Part shown: positions 1 to 10,327 of the stretch, one piece after another | How positions within the stretch are numbered: position 1 is the first letter of the stretch | How the letters are laid out: every line of letters begins with the position of its first letter | NCBI GenBank assembly: GCA_020441905.1 | Contig: JAGRLG010000035.1 | Span: 1-64,000 of the forward strand | Reading direction: 5' to 3' | Length of the DNA: 64,000 nucleotides | Origin: Rhodobiaceae bacterium | Lineage (GTDB): Bacteria; Pseudomonadota; Alphaproteobacteria; Rhizobiales; NORP267 | The notes under the pieces: generated by a model | What the model was told of the DNA's origin: nothing | Database searches by the model: none | What the model saw: the letters and a program-made list of their open reading frames with translations, nothing else | Program-made: the position numbers and the translations under genes

Positions 1-2
1 CC

Positions 3-518
3 TCGTTCACCTTCCAGGTGGCCTTCGGCGTGGCGCAGGCCGCGACGATCCGGGTCGGCTATTACTATGGCGCTGGCGACCACGCCGGGATCGCGCGGGC
101 AGGCCGCGCCGGCCTGATGATTGCCGTTGGCTTCATGACCGCGGCGGCAATCGTGCTTTTCGCGTTCCCCACGCCGTTCCTTGCCATTTACATCGACGCG
201 GCGAATCCGGCCAACGCGGGATTGCTGGCAATTGGCACGCAATACCTGTTCATCGCGGCGGCCTTCCAGATCTTCGACGGCACGCAGGCGGTGGCGTCGG
301 GCTTGCTGCGCGGCCTGCGCGATACGCGCGCGCCAATGCTGATCGCCATCGGCGGATACTGGGCGATCGGCTTCGTCATGGCCATCGGTCTGGGCTTCGC
401 CAGCCCGCTCGGCGGCCTTGGCGTGTGGATCGGCCTCGCGGCGGGACTGGTCGTGGTCGCGCTATTGCTGGTGTGGCGCTGGTCGCGCCGCGCGGCCCAC
501 GGGCTGCTTCCCGCATAG
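3..518 (+). CDS. MATE family multidrug efflux transporter, C-terminal part
   Basis: This is the C-terminal end of an inner-membrane MATE (NorM/DinF-type) cation-coupled drug exporter. The open frame runs in from the left edge without a stop, so the start lies outside the window. The visible 170 or so residues hold alternating hydrophobic helices and the signature-like stretch GVAQAATIRVGYYYGAGD, which matches the conserved A-R-G-AG-G region that opens the second half of MATE proteins. It ends in a basic tail (WRWSRRAAHG). No partner gene is visible. The family call is firm. The substrate cannot be told from sequence, and the protein may be annotated as NorM or only as MATE. Confidence 0.85.
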   Translation, partial: SFTFQVAFGVAQAATIRVGYYYGAGDHAGIARAGRAGLMIAVGFMTAAAIVLFAFPTPFLAIYIDAANPANAGLLAIGTQYLFIAAAFQIFDGTQAVASGLLRGLRDTRAPMLIAIGGYWAIGFVMAIGLGFASPLGGLGVWIGLAAGLVVVALLLVWRWSRRAAHGLLPA

Positions 519-549
519 GGACAAACTTGAATCTTTTTGCGCGGAATCG

Positions 550-578
550 CTTGACGCACGAAGGTCTCAAACCCATAT
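550..578 (+). promoter_or_regulatory. Heat-shock (RpoH-type) promoter of groESL
   Basis: CTTGAC at 550-555 and CCCATAT at 572-578, 16 nt apart, resemble the alphaproteobacterial RpoH consensus (CTTG, then CCCATNT). The pair lies directly upstream of the CIRCE operator and groES. The assignment is from motif likeness only. Confidence 0.6.
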
Positions 579-587
579 GCGCGCCCG

Positions 588-614
588 CTGGCACTCCTGC
601 TGTGAGAGTGCCAA
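588..614 (+). promoter_or_regulatory. CIRCE operator (HrcA site) of groESL
   Basis: CTGGCACTC at 588-596 and GAGTGCCAA at 606-614 form the classic inverted repeat with a 9-nt spacer. Eight of nine positions pair. CIRCE is the binding site of the HrcA repressor, so groESL is likely under double control by HrcA and RpoH. No hrcA gene is present in the window. Confidence 0.93.
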
Positions 615-647
615 AAGTTTAAAATCCCTTTGGAGGAGGAATACCCC

Positions 648-935
648 ATGAGTTTTCGTCCGCTGCACGACCGTGTTCTCGTGCGCCGCGTCGAGGCCGA
701 AGAAAAGACGGCCGGCGGCATCATCATTCCCGACAGCGCCAAGGAAAAGCCCGCCGAGGGCGAGATCGTCTCCGTTGGCGAAGGCCTGCGCGACGATGAC
801 GGCGACCGCATTCCGCTCGACGTCAAGGCTGGCGACCGCGTGCTGTTCGGCAAGTGGTCGGGCACCGAAGTGACCGTCGATGGCGAAGAGCTGCTCATCA
901 TGAAGGAAAGCGACATTCTGGGAATTGTTGGCTGA
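648..935 (+). CDS. groES: Co-chaperonin GroES (Hsp10)
   Basis: GroES is the heptameric lid of the GroEL folding chamber in the cytoplasm. The 95-residue product has the normal family length and opens with [12 protein letters not shown]. It has the mobile-loop region ([17 protein letters not shown]) and the C-terminal strand ([17 protein letters not shown]). The ATG at 648 is preferred over an in-frame TTG at 630, because a strong Shine-Dalgarno (GGAGGAGG, 632-639) lies 8 nt before it. The gene is followed after 82 bp by groEL and preceded by CIRCE and a heat-shock promoter, so the two form the usual heat-induced operon. Confidence 0.98.
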   Translation: MSFRPLHDRVLVRRVEAEEKTAGGIIIPDSAKEKPAEGEIVSVGEGLRDDDGDRIPLDVKAGDRVLFGKWSGTEVTVDGEELLIMKESDILGIVG

Positions 936-963
936 CGCCGACGGGCTGGGCCTCATCGGCTGA

Positions 964-2658
<1,695 letters not shown>

Positions 2659-2707
2659 GCCAACGGGAACCTTAAGTTCCAAGCATAGATCCAGCTTTTG
2701 GATAGGG

Positions 2708-2737
2708 GGGTCCGGCCGCAAGGCCGGGCCCTTTTTT
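2708..2737 (+). terminator. Intrinsic terminator of groESL
   Basis: GGTCCGGCC (2709-2717) pairs with GGCCGGGCC (2722-2730), including one G-T pair, around a GCAA tetraloop. A C and six Ts follow (2731-2737). It lies 50 bp after the groEL stop. Confidence 0.92.
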
Positions 2738-3001
2738 GGTACGCCTGGGACGATTTGCCGAACACGCGAAACAGGGCGGCATGACGCAAGACCGAGCCTC
2801 CGGCAGCCGGCCCTACGCTCGACCGGTCTGTAGGTCTTTTTTATGGACTTAGCAGATCCGCCCATCGACCGGGCCCGGGCCGTGGCCACGGCGGCCTCAC
2901 TCCACTTCGTGGACTTAATGTTGCACCGCTGCTAGGATTGTCCCGCGGCGCAGGCCAGATGCGGGGAGCGTCCGGCGGCCCTTGCGCGGCATGTCTATCG
3001 C
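2738..3001. other. Gene-free stretch between groEL terminator and HxlR regulator
   Basis: No convincing gene is seen in this part of the 463-bp gap between groEL and the HxlR regulator. Open frames here lack recognisable family sequence and run into the downstream tandem repeat. The promoter of the regulator presumably lies here, but no clear -35/-10 pair was recognised. Confidence 0.5.
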
Positions 3002-3086
3002 GCGCCAGGTATTTCGCGCGCCGGGTTTTTCGGGCGCCGGGTTTTTCGGGCGCCGGGTTTTTCGGGCGCCGGGTTTTTCGGGCGCC
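3002..3086 (+). repeat. 16-bp tandem repeat upstream of the HxlR-type regulator gene
   Basis: Four perfect copies of GCGCCGGGTTTTTCGG lie at 3018-3033, 3034-3049, 3050-3065 and 3066-3081. A degenerate copy precedes them (3002-3017) and a partial one follows (3082-3086). The unit is not a multiple of three, so it is not a coding repeat. The array ends 35 bp before the start codon of the regulator. Confidence 0.95.
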
Positions 3087-3121
3087 AGGCAACAAGATTG
3101 GTTTCGATTGGAACGCGGACT

Positions 3122-3685
3122 ATGGCGGATAAGGACAACGGCGGCGGCCAGAACGGGCGCAAGAACGCGCGCAAGAACAGGCGGGCGGACGGACGGGAGG
3201 ACGGGGCGCCGAAGGGACTGGCGCCCTTTTCACCGCTGGCGATCGATGCCTGCGCCCTGGCCCGCACCGTGGGGCTGATCGGCGATCGCTGGACGCTGCT
3301 CATCCTGCGCGAGATCTTTTTCGGCGTGCACCGCTTCGACCAGTTGCAACACGACACCGGGGCGCCGAGAACCATCCTGAGCCGCCGCCTGACGGCGCTG
3401 GTCGAGGACCGCATCCTGGTCAAGATCCCGTATCGCGAGCAGGGGCGGCGGCCGCGCCATGAATATCGCCTTTCGGGGCGCGGGCGCGACCTGATGACGG
3501 TATTCGTCGCCATGATGGAATGGGGCGAGACCTATCTGATGGCCGACCGGCGCGCGCCGGTGAGCCTGCACGACACCTTGAGCGGCGAGCGAGTCGGCGT
3601 GCGCTTCATCACCGCCAGCGGCGAGGTCATTTCCGATATCGGCCGCATCCGCGCCCATTTCGCCCGCGAAAGCCCGCGCCGCTAG
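3122..3685 (+). CDS. HxlR family winged-helix transcriptional regulator
   Basis: This is a 187-residue DNA-binding protein. The HxlR core begins near residue 38 (ACALARTVGLIGDRWTLLIL), followed by the recognition-helix region (FDQLQHDTGAPRTILSRRL) and the wing (RPRHEYRLSGRGRDL). HxlR proteins usually act as dimers that sense metabolites or redox signals. The start chosen is ATG 3122; an in-frame TTG at 3098 touches the tandem repeat. The first 36 residues are an unusual basic Asn/Gly/Arg-rich tail that most family members lack. Nothing next to it shows what it controls; it may regulate itself or the BcsS-like gene downstream. Confidence 0.9.
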   Translation: MADKDNGGGQNGRKNARKNRRADGREDGAPKGLAPFSPLAIDACALARTVGLIGDRWTLLILREIFFGVHRFDQLQHDTGAPRTILSRRLTALVEDRILVKIPYREQGRRPRHEYRLSGRGRDLMTVFVAMMEWGETYLMADRRAPVSLHDTLSGERVGVRFITASGEVISDIGRIRAHFARESPRR

Positions 3686-3812
3686 GCGGCAGATGCCCCC
3701 ACCCGGCGCCGCCAACAAGCCCGGCGCCGTCAACAAGCCGCGGGCCGCGAGCGGCCGGCATATGGACTGACGGCTGCTGCCATTCTAGTCTTGCCGGCAA
3801 CAAGGGGGGCGA

Positions 3813-4610
3813 ATGGGGGCGCACCGTCTGACACAGGCTCGGCGCAGATTTGCGGCCATGCTGGCGCTTGGCGGCACGCTCGCTGCCGGGCTGGCTGCCG
3901 GGCTGGCTGCCGGCATGGCGGCGGCAAACGGCGGCGAGGCGGCCGCCGGTCCCGCCGACACCCAGACCTTGCTCCTGTTTTCGGGCGCCGATGTCACGCC
4001 TTCGGGCTGGTTCGCCCATTCCGGCGCCCGCTTTTCACCCTTCTCGCCGATCACCCGGTCGGGACCGCTGCTCGCCGTCTTCGCCGGTGGCGGCGGCTAT
4101 CGCTATGCCGGCCCGGCAGGCGCGAAAGTGAACGGCACATTCGCCACCGGCGAAGCGATGGCGGGGTATCAGATCGTCACCCCGAAGCTGGGCGCGGCGC
4201 TGCTTGGCGGCGTGCGCCGCGAACGTCACCGCCTCGATTTGCCCGACCCCGGCAATCCGGTTCAGGGCGCGCGCACCGGATTTGCCGCCGCCTTCGATGC
4301 CTGGGCCAAGCCAGCGGACGGCATTCTCGTGACGCTGGCGGGCAACGCCACCACCGTATTTGGCGGATATTACCTGCGGGCCTCGGCGGGCCATGCACTG
4401 CCCCTTGGCGAAGACCTCTTTGCCGGCATCGAGGGCGTCGTTCTCGGCAACCGCCAGTTTCGCCAATACCGTATCGGCGGCCAGATCAGCGGGTACCGGG
4501 TCGGCGCGGCGCAGATGGGCGTTTCGGCAGGGTGGCTTGGCGATGACGGGCGAAGCGGGAGGCGCGGCGACGGGTTTTATGCCGCCGCCAGCCTGTGGCA
4601 CCGCCGCTAG
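3813..4610 (+). CDS. Probable BcsS-like cellulose biosynthesis outer-surface protein
   Basis: This 265-residue exported protein has a long N-terminal signal region (basic RLTQARRRFAAM, then Ala/Gly-rich LGGTLAAGLAAGLAAGMAA). The mature part is rich in Gly and aromatic residues in alternating beta-strand pattern (LLLFSGADVTPSGWFAHSGA, then GGGGYRYAGPAG). This resembles the BcsS family found in cellulose-producing Hyphomicrobiales, thought to be a small outer-membrane barrel. No bcsA, bcsB or other cellulose gene lies in the window, so the role is inferred from family likeness only. A generic outer-membrane beta-barrel is the alternative. Confidence 0.6.
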   Translation: MGAHRLTQARRRFAAMLALGGTLAAGLAAGLAAGMAAANGGEAAAGPADTQTLLLFSGADVTPSGWFAHSGARFSPFSPITRSGPLLAVFAGGGGYRYAGPAGAKVNGTFATGEAMAGYQIVTPKLGAALLGGVRRERHRLDLPDPGNPVQGARTGFAAAFDAWAKPADGILVTLAGNATTVFGGYYLRASAGHALPLGEDLFAGIEGVVLGNRQFRQYRIGGQISGYRVGAAQMGVSAGWLGDDGRSGRRGDGFYAAASLWHRR

Positions 4611-4652
4611 CGCCGGTCCGTCATTGTTGCCCGTTGCGGCGGCAGGCGAGGC

Positions 4653-5630
4653 TCAGCGCCAGCCGAATCTGGAAACCAGCTTGCCGTAAAGCGCGTTGTC
4701 AGCCTCGAACACCATCTCCAACCCGGCCACTGAAATGGTGCCGGCGCCGGCGCCCTTCAGCGCGGCGATAAGGTCATAGAGGCTGGCCGACGGGCAGTGG
4801 ATGCTGGCAACCGCGCCGGGGCGGATGCCGAAAGGAGCCTCGGCGGAAAATTCGCCGAGGATCTTTTCAAGCGCGGCGGCGCCGCCCTCCGGCGCGAGAA
4901 ACCTTACTTCGTGGATGATGCGGCCGCGCTGGCGGGCGGCAACCCGCGACAGCACCTCGGCAAGCGCCGCGCGCACCGGCGGGCTCCAGTCGGCCGCACA
5001 TGACGCAACAAGATTGGCCTCGCTGCGCAGCATGACGCCATCATCGAGGATCTTGAGCGAATTGGCCGCCAGCGTCGCCCCGGTGGTGGTGATGTCGACG
5101 ATGAGCTCGGCGCTGCCGCCACCCGGCGCGCCCTCGGTGGCGCCGGGACTCTCGACAATGCGGTAATCGGCGATGCCGTGGGCGGCAAAGAACGATCGGG
5201 TCAGATTGACATATTTGGTCGCCACCCGCATACGCGCGCGGCTGCGGGCATAAAAGGCGGCGGCAACATCGTCGAGATCGGCCATGGTCGAAACATCGAT
5301 CCAGGACTGCGGCACCGCGACCACCACATTGGCGTAGCCAAAGCCCAGCGGGGCGATGAACTCGACCGCCTTGTCGGTATCGGGGATCGATTCGCGCAGC
5401 AGATCCTCGCCGGTGACGCCAAGGTGAATGGCACCGTCGGAAAGCTTACGGGCGATATCAGCCGCCGACAGGAAGGCAATCTCGATATTGCCCAGACCGG
5501 CTATGGTGCCGGTATAGCCGCGCGCGCCGCCGGTCTGGCGCACCGGCATTCCGGCGGCGGCAAAAAAGGCGTTGGTATTTTCCTGCAGGCGGCCCTTGGA
5601 CGGCACGCCGATGACGAGGGTTGCGGTCAT
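4653..5630 (-). CDS. hisG: ATP phosphoribosyltransferase, catalytic subunit HisG
   Basis: HisG catalyses the first and feedback-controlled step of histidine synthesis, joining ATP and PRPP. The 325-residue protein opens with [14 protein letters not shown] and has the family patterns [21 protein letters not shown] and [16 protein letters not shown] (PRPP-loop region). The length exceeds the short HisG form (about 210-230) that normally pairs with HisZ. The extra C-terminal 100 residues follow the second catalytic lobe. It overlaps the hisZ stop by 4 bp (ATGA), so the two are translationally coupled. The order hisS-hisZ-hisG is transcribed on the minus strand. Confidence 0.96.
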   Translation of the reverse strand: MTATLVIGVPSKGRLQENTNAFFAAAGMPVRQTGGARGYTGTIAGLGNIEIAFLSAADIARKLSDGAIHLGVTGEDLLRESIPDTDKAVEFIAPLGFGYANVVVAVPQSWIDVSTMADLDDVAAAFYARSRARMRVATKYVNLTRSFFAAHGIADYRIVESPGATEGAPGGGSAELIVDITTTGATLAANSLKILDDGVMLRSEANLVASCAADWSPPVRAALAEVLSRVAARQRGRIIHEVRFLAPEGGAAALEKILGEFSAEAPFGIRPGAVASIHCPSASLYDLIAALKGAGAGTISVAGLEMVFEADNALYGKLVSRFGWR

Positions 5631-6811
5631 GCCTCAGCTCCCGTTACGGGCAGGCGGTCGACATAGATGGCGCAGCCGACGGCGGGAATGGGCGCTCCGG
5701 CGCCAAGATCGGCAAGCAACTGGTCGTAGCGTCCGCCGCCGGCAAGCTGCCCGGTTTCGGGGCGCGCGGGATCGCGAATTTCAAAAACGAGGCCGGTGTA
5801 ATATTCCAGCCGCCGTCCGAATTCGGTCTGAAAGCTCAGTTCGACATCTGCCCCAAGTTCGCCAAGTAGCGCCTCGATGGTGGCAAAGCGGTGATCGAGT
5901 GCTCCGATGCGCTGGCCGAGGTCCAGCCCTTCGTCGCTGGCCAGCGCGGCAAGCTGGGCCATGGCGCCGCGCGGCGAACCGGCGATCTCCAGATAGCGTT
6001 TGACGATGCCGACCGCCCGGTCGGAGGCCGCCGGCGCCGCTTCGCCCGAGCATTCCATGAAGCGCAGGGCGATCTCCTCTGCGCTGCGCCCGCCGACCGG
6101 AACAATGCCGGCCAGCGCCAGCACTTCCTCGATGAGGTTGGCCGCCGCCGCCTTGTCGAGGCCGGCGAGGGCCTGGGCCAGCGCCTCGCGGCTGCCATTG
6201 CCGGAGCGCGCCGAAACGGAACGGGCAAGGTCCTCGGCCAGATCGCGGCGCCAGAAGTGGCGGCGCAGGCGGCGCTTCATGGTTTCGGGAAGATCGAGCG
6301 CGGTCAGCAGATCGGCAAAAAGCCCCGGGTCTCCGAGGCGCAGCTCAAACCGGTTCAGCCCCTGCGCGATGACCGTTTCCAGCGCCAGGCGCAGCACTTC
6401 CGCTTCGGCTTGTTCGCTGTCCCGGGCGCCGAAGATCTCGATGCCGGCCTGCTGGAATTCGCCATAGCCGGCGGCGCCGGCGGCGCTGCGGCGAAAGCGA
6501 AAAGCGGGGCCGGCATAGCAGTAGCGCGCCTCGGCGGGCGCGGCCTCGTCGAGATAGGCGCGGGCCACCGGAATGGTGAAATCGGGGCGCAGGCAGAGCT
6601 CGACCCCGGTGGGATCGGAAACGGTATAGACGCGGCGGCGGATATCCTCGCCCGACAGGCCGATGAACAGCTCGGCCGGTTGCAGGATCGCCGGCTCGGC
6701 GCGCGCGAAGCCGGCATCGGCATAGCGCGCGCATATCTCGCGGGCGCGCGCGCAAGCGTCGGACGCCGCCCCGGCACTGGTGTCCCTGCCCATGGTTTTT
6801 CCGGCAGCCAT
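5627..6811 (-). CDS. hisZ: ATP phosphoribosyltransferase regulatory subunit HisZ
   Basis: HisZ is a paralogue of histidyl-tRNA synthetase without aminoacylation activity; it binds HisG and makes it sensitive to histidine. The 394-residue product has class II synthetase-like parts: [21 protein letters not shown], then [13 protein letters not shown], and the [17 protein letters not shown] motif near the C terminus. It starts at ATG 6811, sharing one base with the hisS stop, and ends in a 4-bp overlap with hisG. An internal ATG at 6793 is a second start option. Being wedged between hisS and hisG fits duplication of hisS in place, though this is inference. Confidence 0.95.
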   Translation of the reverse strand: MAAGKTMGRDTSAGAASDACARAREICARYADAGFARAEPAILQPAELFIGLSGEDIRRRVYTVSDPTGVELCLRPDFTIPVARAYLDEAAPAEARYCYAGPAFRFRRSAAGAAGYGEFQQAGIEIFGARDSEQAEAEVLRLALETVIAQGLNRFELRLGDPGLFADLLTALDLPETMKRRLRRHFWRRDLAEDLARSVSARSGNGSREALAQALAGLDKAAAANLIEEVLALAGIVPVGGRSAEEIALRFMECSGEAAPAASDRAVGIVKRYLEIAGSPRGAMAQLAALASDEGLDLGQRIGALDHRFATIEALLGELGADVELSFQTEFGRRLEYYTGLVFEIRDPARPETGQLAGGGRYDQLLADLGAGAPIPAVGCAIYVDRLPVTGAEA

Positions 6812-8415
6812 TACCTGCCCTCCCCCGCCTGTTCGCCCGCGGCGGCGGCAAGCCGGGCCGCCAGCATGTCCTTTACGCAGGCCACCAGATTCTCCTGCGG
6901 GACCGCGACCTGGGCCGGGCGCGCGGCGGTCCAGCTTTCGCGATCCTCGATATCGCGCGACAGCCGCAGCCCTTCGTCGAGATCCTTGACCGTGACCTGG
7001 CCCCCGGCGCGCTCGTCCTCGCCCTGGATGACAACCAGCGGCGCGGCGCGGCGGTCGGCATATTTCATCTGCGCGCGCATGCCGCTGGTGCCGACATAGA
7101 TTTCGGCGCGGATGCCGGCGGAGCGCAGGCTTGCCGCCATGGCGAGGTAATCGGCGATATATTCGCGGTCCATGACCAGCACCACGACCGGCCCGTCCGG
7201 CGCGCTCGCCTTCTGGCGGCCGAGGGCGGCCAGGGCGGCCTGAAGGCGCGAGACGCCGATCGACATGCCGGTTGCCGGGACTTCCTGGCCGCGGAAACGG
7301 GCCACCAGCCCGTCATAGCGCCCGCCGCCGGCCACCGATCCGAAGCGCGCCTTCTCGCCCTTTTCGTTGACGGTCTCGAACGTCAGTTCCACCTCGTAGA
7401 CCGGGCCGGTGTAATATTCGAGGCCGCGCACCACCGAGGGGTCGATGCGGATGCGCTTGGTGCCATAGCCGCAGGCGGCCACCAGCGAGGCCAGTTCGCC
7501 AAGCTCGTCGAGGGCCTCGCGGCCCGACGGGCTGGTCGCCAGCAATTGCCCAAGGCCCTCCAGCTGAAGCGCGTTGGCGAAGACCCTGGTGCCGTCGGCG
7601 CTCAGTTCGCCATCGGCTATTTCGGCCGCGCCCGCCTCTTTCAGCGGCTTGTAGCTGAAGGCATCGGAAGCGCCGACGAAACGCATGATGGCGTCGATCT
7701 GGGTGTCCTCCAGTTCGGCGCCCCGGGTGAAGTCACCGCTGTCGTCGCGCCGCCCCTTGCCGAGCAGGGCGCGCACACCCTCGGGCCCCAGGCGGTCGAG
7801 CTTGTCGATGGCGCGCAGGGCGGTGAGGCGGCGGGCGGTTTGGTCCTCGCCGCCAAGACCGACGGTTTCCAGCAGCGCATCGAGAACCTTGCGGCTCGAC
7901 ACCCGCACCACATAGTCGCCGCGGGCGATGCCCAGTTCCTCCATGCAATCGGCGGCCATCATACAGATCTCGGCATCGGCGACCATCGACTCGGTGCCGA
8001 CGGTATCGGCGTCGAACTGCATGAACTGGCGGAAGCGGCCGGGGCCCGGCTTTTCGTTGCGAAACACATAGCCGGCACGGTAGCTGCGGAAGGGCTTGGC
8101 CAGCTGGTCGTAGTTCTGCGCCACATATCGGGCCAGCGGCGCGGTGAGGTCGTAGCGCAGGCTCAGCCACTGCTCGTCATCGTCCTGGAACGAGAACACG
8201 CCCTCGTTGGGCCGGTCCTCGTCGGGCAGGAATTTTCCCAGCGCCTCGGTGTATTCGATCGCCGGCGTTTCCAGCGGGTCGAAGCCGTAACGCTCATAGA
8301 CCGCCTCGATGGATTCCAGCATGGCGCGCTGGGCGGCAAGGTCGCCCGCGGCGCGGTCGATGAAACCGCGCGGCAAACGAGCGGCGACGCGCGCCGGCTT
8401 TTTGTCCTTGCCCAT
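6811..8415 (-). CDS. hisS: Histidyl-tRNA synthetase HisS
   Basis: This class II aminoacyl-tRNA synthetase charges tRNA-His. The 534-residue enzyme has motif 2 ([20 protein letters not shown]), the histidine-binding motif around [14 protein letters not shown], motif 3 (GGGRYDGLV and the following [11 protein letters not shown]), and a C-terminal anticodon-binding domain ([20 protein letters not shown]). It is longer than the 420-residue E. coli enzyme and of the alphaproteobacterial type. This matters because the tRNA-His at 19.3 kb lacks the usual G-1 identity base. The gene heads the hisS-hisZ-hisG unit. The strand switches to the pirin gene upstream of it. Confidence 0.96.
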   Translation of the reverse strand: MGKDKKPARVAARLPRGFIDRAAGDLAAQRAMLESIEAVYERYGFDPLETPAIEYTEALGKFLPDEDRPNEGVFSFQDDDEQWLSLRYDLTAPLARYVAQNYDQLAKPFRSYRAGYVFRNEKPGPGRFRQFMQFDADTVGTESMVADAEICMMAADCMEELGIARGDYVVRVSSRKVLDALLETVGLGGEDQTARRLTALRAIDKLDRLGPEGVRALLGKGRRDDSGDFTRGAELEDTQIDAIMRFVGASDAFSYKPLKEAGAAEIADGELSADGTRVFANALQLEGLGQLLATSPSGREALDELGELASLVAACGYGTKRIRIDPSVVRGLEYYTGPVYEVELTFETVNEKGEKARFGSVAGGGRYDGLVARFRGQEVPATGMSIGVSRLQAALAALGRQKASAPDGPVVVLVMDREYIADYLAMAASLRSAGIRAEIYVGTSGMRAQMKYADRRAAPLVVIQGEDERAGGQVTVKDLDEGLRLSRDIEDRESWTAARPAQVAVPQENLVACVKDMLAARLAAAAGEQAGEGR

Positions 8416-8592
8416 GGGAACGCCTCAATGAAGCTGCCAATTGCCGCCGGCGCGGCCAGTATCATCCGTGATTTGCGGCGGTTCTAACCCATGGCGGCCT
8501 CATGAACAAGACGGTGGCGGGCGGCGATCTTTGCGCGGCGGCGGCGCGATCCTATCTAAGGGCTGGCAGAAGCTTCAGGAGAGGGCCAGGGC

Positions 8593-9300
8593 ATGATCGA
8601 AATCAGACCGTCGAACCAACGCGGCGCCGGCGACCACGGCTGGCTGCAGACGCGCCACAGCTTTTCCTTCGCCGATTATTACGACCCCGCCTTTATGGGG
8701 TTCGGACCGCTGCGGGTCATCAATGAGGACCATATCGCGCCAGGCGCCGGATTTGGCGCCCACCCCCATGCCGATATGGAAATCATTACCTATGTGCTCT
8801 CCGGCGCCCTCTCCCATCGCGATTCGCTGGGAAACGGTTCGGTAATCCGCCCCGGAGAAGTGCAGCGCATGAGCGCGGGCACCGGCATTACCCACAGCGA
8901 ATTTAACGGCTCGGAAACCGACCCCGTGCACCTGCTCCAGATCTGGCTGCTACCGGAACGCGGCGGCATCGCGCCCGGCTACGAGCAGAAGGCATTCTCG
9001 AAAAGACAGCGCCAGGATCAATTGTGCCTGGTGGCGGACCGCGACGGGCGCGGCGGCGCCTTGACGATCCACCAGGACGTTGCGCTCCATGCCTGCCTGC
9101 TGGGCAGGGGAAAAACCGTGACGCACCGCTTCGGCCCGGGCCGGATCGGCTGGCTGCAAATCGCCAGCGGGCGAATTGGCGCCGGCGGCAAGACACTCAA
9201 GGCCGGCGACGGCGCGGCGATCGCCGGCGAGGATGCCGTGACACTGAGCGCCGAGGAAGACAGCGAGTTCCTGCTGTTCGACATGACCGGCGGGGGCTGA
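8593..9300 (+). CDS. Pirin family protein (YhhW-type, cupin)
   Basis: This 235-residue bicupin resembles E. coli YhhW, a quercetin 2,3-dioxygenase in vitro. The N-terminal cupin holds the likely metal ligands in GFGAHPHADMEIITYVLSG (two His) and GTGITHSEFN (His and Glu). The C-terminal half (residues 130-235) is the second, degenerate cupin. The physiological role in bacteria is unknown; pirins have been linked to redox sensing. The ATG at 8593 follows AGGAGAGGGCCAGGGC. The gene stands alone between hisS (divergent) and the CheZ-like gene (convergent, across a long hairpin). Confidence 0.93.
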   Translation: MIEIRPSNQRGAGDHGWLQTRHSFSFADYYDPAFMGFGPLRVINEDHIAPGAGFGAHPHADMEIITYVLSGALSHRDSLGNGSVIRPGEVQRMSAGTGITHSEFNGSETDPVHLLQIWLLPERGGIAPGYEQKAFSKRQRQDQLCLVADRDGRGGALTIHQDVALHACLLGRGKTVTHRFGPGRIGWLQIASGRIGAGGKTLKAGDGAAIAGEDAVTLSAEEDSEFLLFDMTGGG

Positions 9301-9334
9301 GGCGTCCTCACCCGGAAACGATTAGCCTATCCCG

Positions 9335-9383
9335 GCGCGTTTCCTTACCGAAAAACCGGTGCCCACTTTTTCGGGAAACGCGC
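9335..9383. repeat. Long hairpin between convergent genes (dispersed-repeat type)
   Basis: GCGCGTTTCC (9335-9344) pairs with its exact reverse complement at 9374-9383. Inside, CCGAAAAA (9348-9355) pairs with TTTTTCGG (9367-9374). The result is a stem of about 17 bp with a small bulge. The last base is also the first base of the CheZ-like gene stop signal. The A5/T5 edges allow it to end transcription from both sides. Its look resembles palindromic repeat families common in Hyphomicrobiales genomes; only one copy was noticed here. Confidence 0.8.
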
Positions 9384-10162
9384 TAGCCAAACATGGCGTC
9401 GATATCGTCCTGGCTGGCCTGGTCTTCCTCGTCCGCCAGGGCCGGGCCGTTGAGCAGGGCGCGCTCGCCGCTGGGCACCGGCATATCGTCCGGTTCGAAA
9501 CCGGAAAAAGCTTCGATGCCTCCCCACAGCTCGGTCATGCGCCCGATGCGCTCTTCGATGAAGCCGAGGGTGGCAACCACCTTGGAGATGCGCTGTCCGG
9601 CCAGATCCTGGAAGTTGCAGGCCTCGAAGATACGCACCACCTGAAGCTGGATATCCTCGGCCAGGGCCTTGTCCTGGGGATCCCCGAGATTGACCTGCAA
9701 CATGGCCGCCATCTGGTCGATTTCCTCGGCGGCGCCAAGAATGGCCGAGGTCGCCTGCTCGGTGCCATCGACAACGGCGTCGAGATGATCGGAGGCGTGG
9801 CCTACATTGGTGTTCTGAATGCCCTTGGCATGAAGGGCCGCGATTTCCTTCTTGGTGCGCGTGATCGCCGCCTTCATTTCGTCCAGTTCGGCCTTGAGCT
9901 GGCGCACATCGCTGATGGAAGGCGCGTGGTCGCCGGTTTCGGGCATATGGACCGGGGCGGCGCTTTTGGCGGAGGGCTGCGCCGCGGCCTGGCGCAAAAG
10001 CCTGGCCTGGAGGCTGGCGATGGCGTCCATCAACTCATTGTGGCGGATCCGCGCGGCGTCGGCGTCAGCGCCCTCCAGGAGAACCGGGCGCGGTTCGGCC
10101 GAAGCGCGGCCGCCATGGGCGGGATGGGATTCAATGCGAAAGCGCTTGCGCTGGGCAACCAT
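9383..10162 (-). CDS. cheZ: CheZ-like protein phosphatase
   Basis: CheZ removes phosphate from CheY-type response regulators. This 259-residue protein keeps the catalytic motif as FQDLAGQ at residues 184-190, with D186 and Q190 matching the essential Asp and Gln of E. coli CheZ. It sits in a predicted long helical bundle (residues 85-210). The extreme C terminus, SQDDIDAMFG, resembles the CheY-docking tail. The start is ATG 10162, because GGAG lies 6 nt before it; an in-frame TTG at 10168 would leave no spacing. No flagellar or chemotaxis genes are nearby, so the target response regulator is unknown. Confidence 0.82.
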   Translation of the reverse strand: MVAQRKRFRIESHPAHGGRASAEPRPVLLEGADADAARIRHNELMDAIASLQARLLRQAAAQPSAKSAAPVHMPETGDHAPSISDVRQLKAELDEMKAAITRTKKEIAALHAKGIQNTNVGHASDHLDAVVDGTEQATSAILGAAEEIDQMAAMLQVNLGDPQDKALAEDIQLQVVRIFEACNFQDLAGQRISKVVATLGFIEERIGRMTELWGGIEAFSGFEPDDMPVPSGERALLNGPALADEEDQASQDDIDAMFG

Positions 10163-10327
10163 TGACAACTCCAGATATATTGCGCCTGGCGCAAAAACCG
10201 AATGTCTACAAATATCAAGATGATGGTTAAGGAATTCTTGTGGGCCGGCGGCATGCGAGGGCCTGCTGACTGCCGGAAAATGACGGCAATGTGCTATCAG
10301 TAGGCCATGCTGCCGATGGGCCGGTAT

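Noticed and set aside
3098-3121. TTG start giving 8 extra residues to the HxlR regulator
   Set aside because: It lies against the tandem repeat; the ATG at 3122 gives a normal start. Both remain possible.
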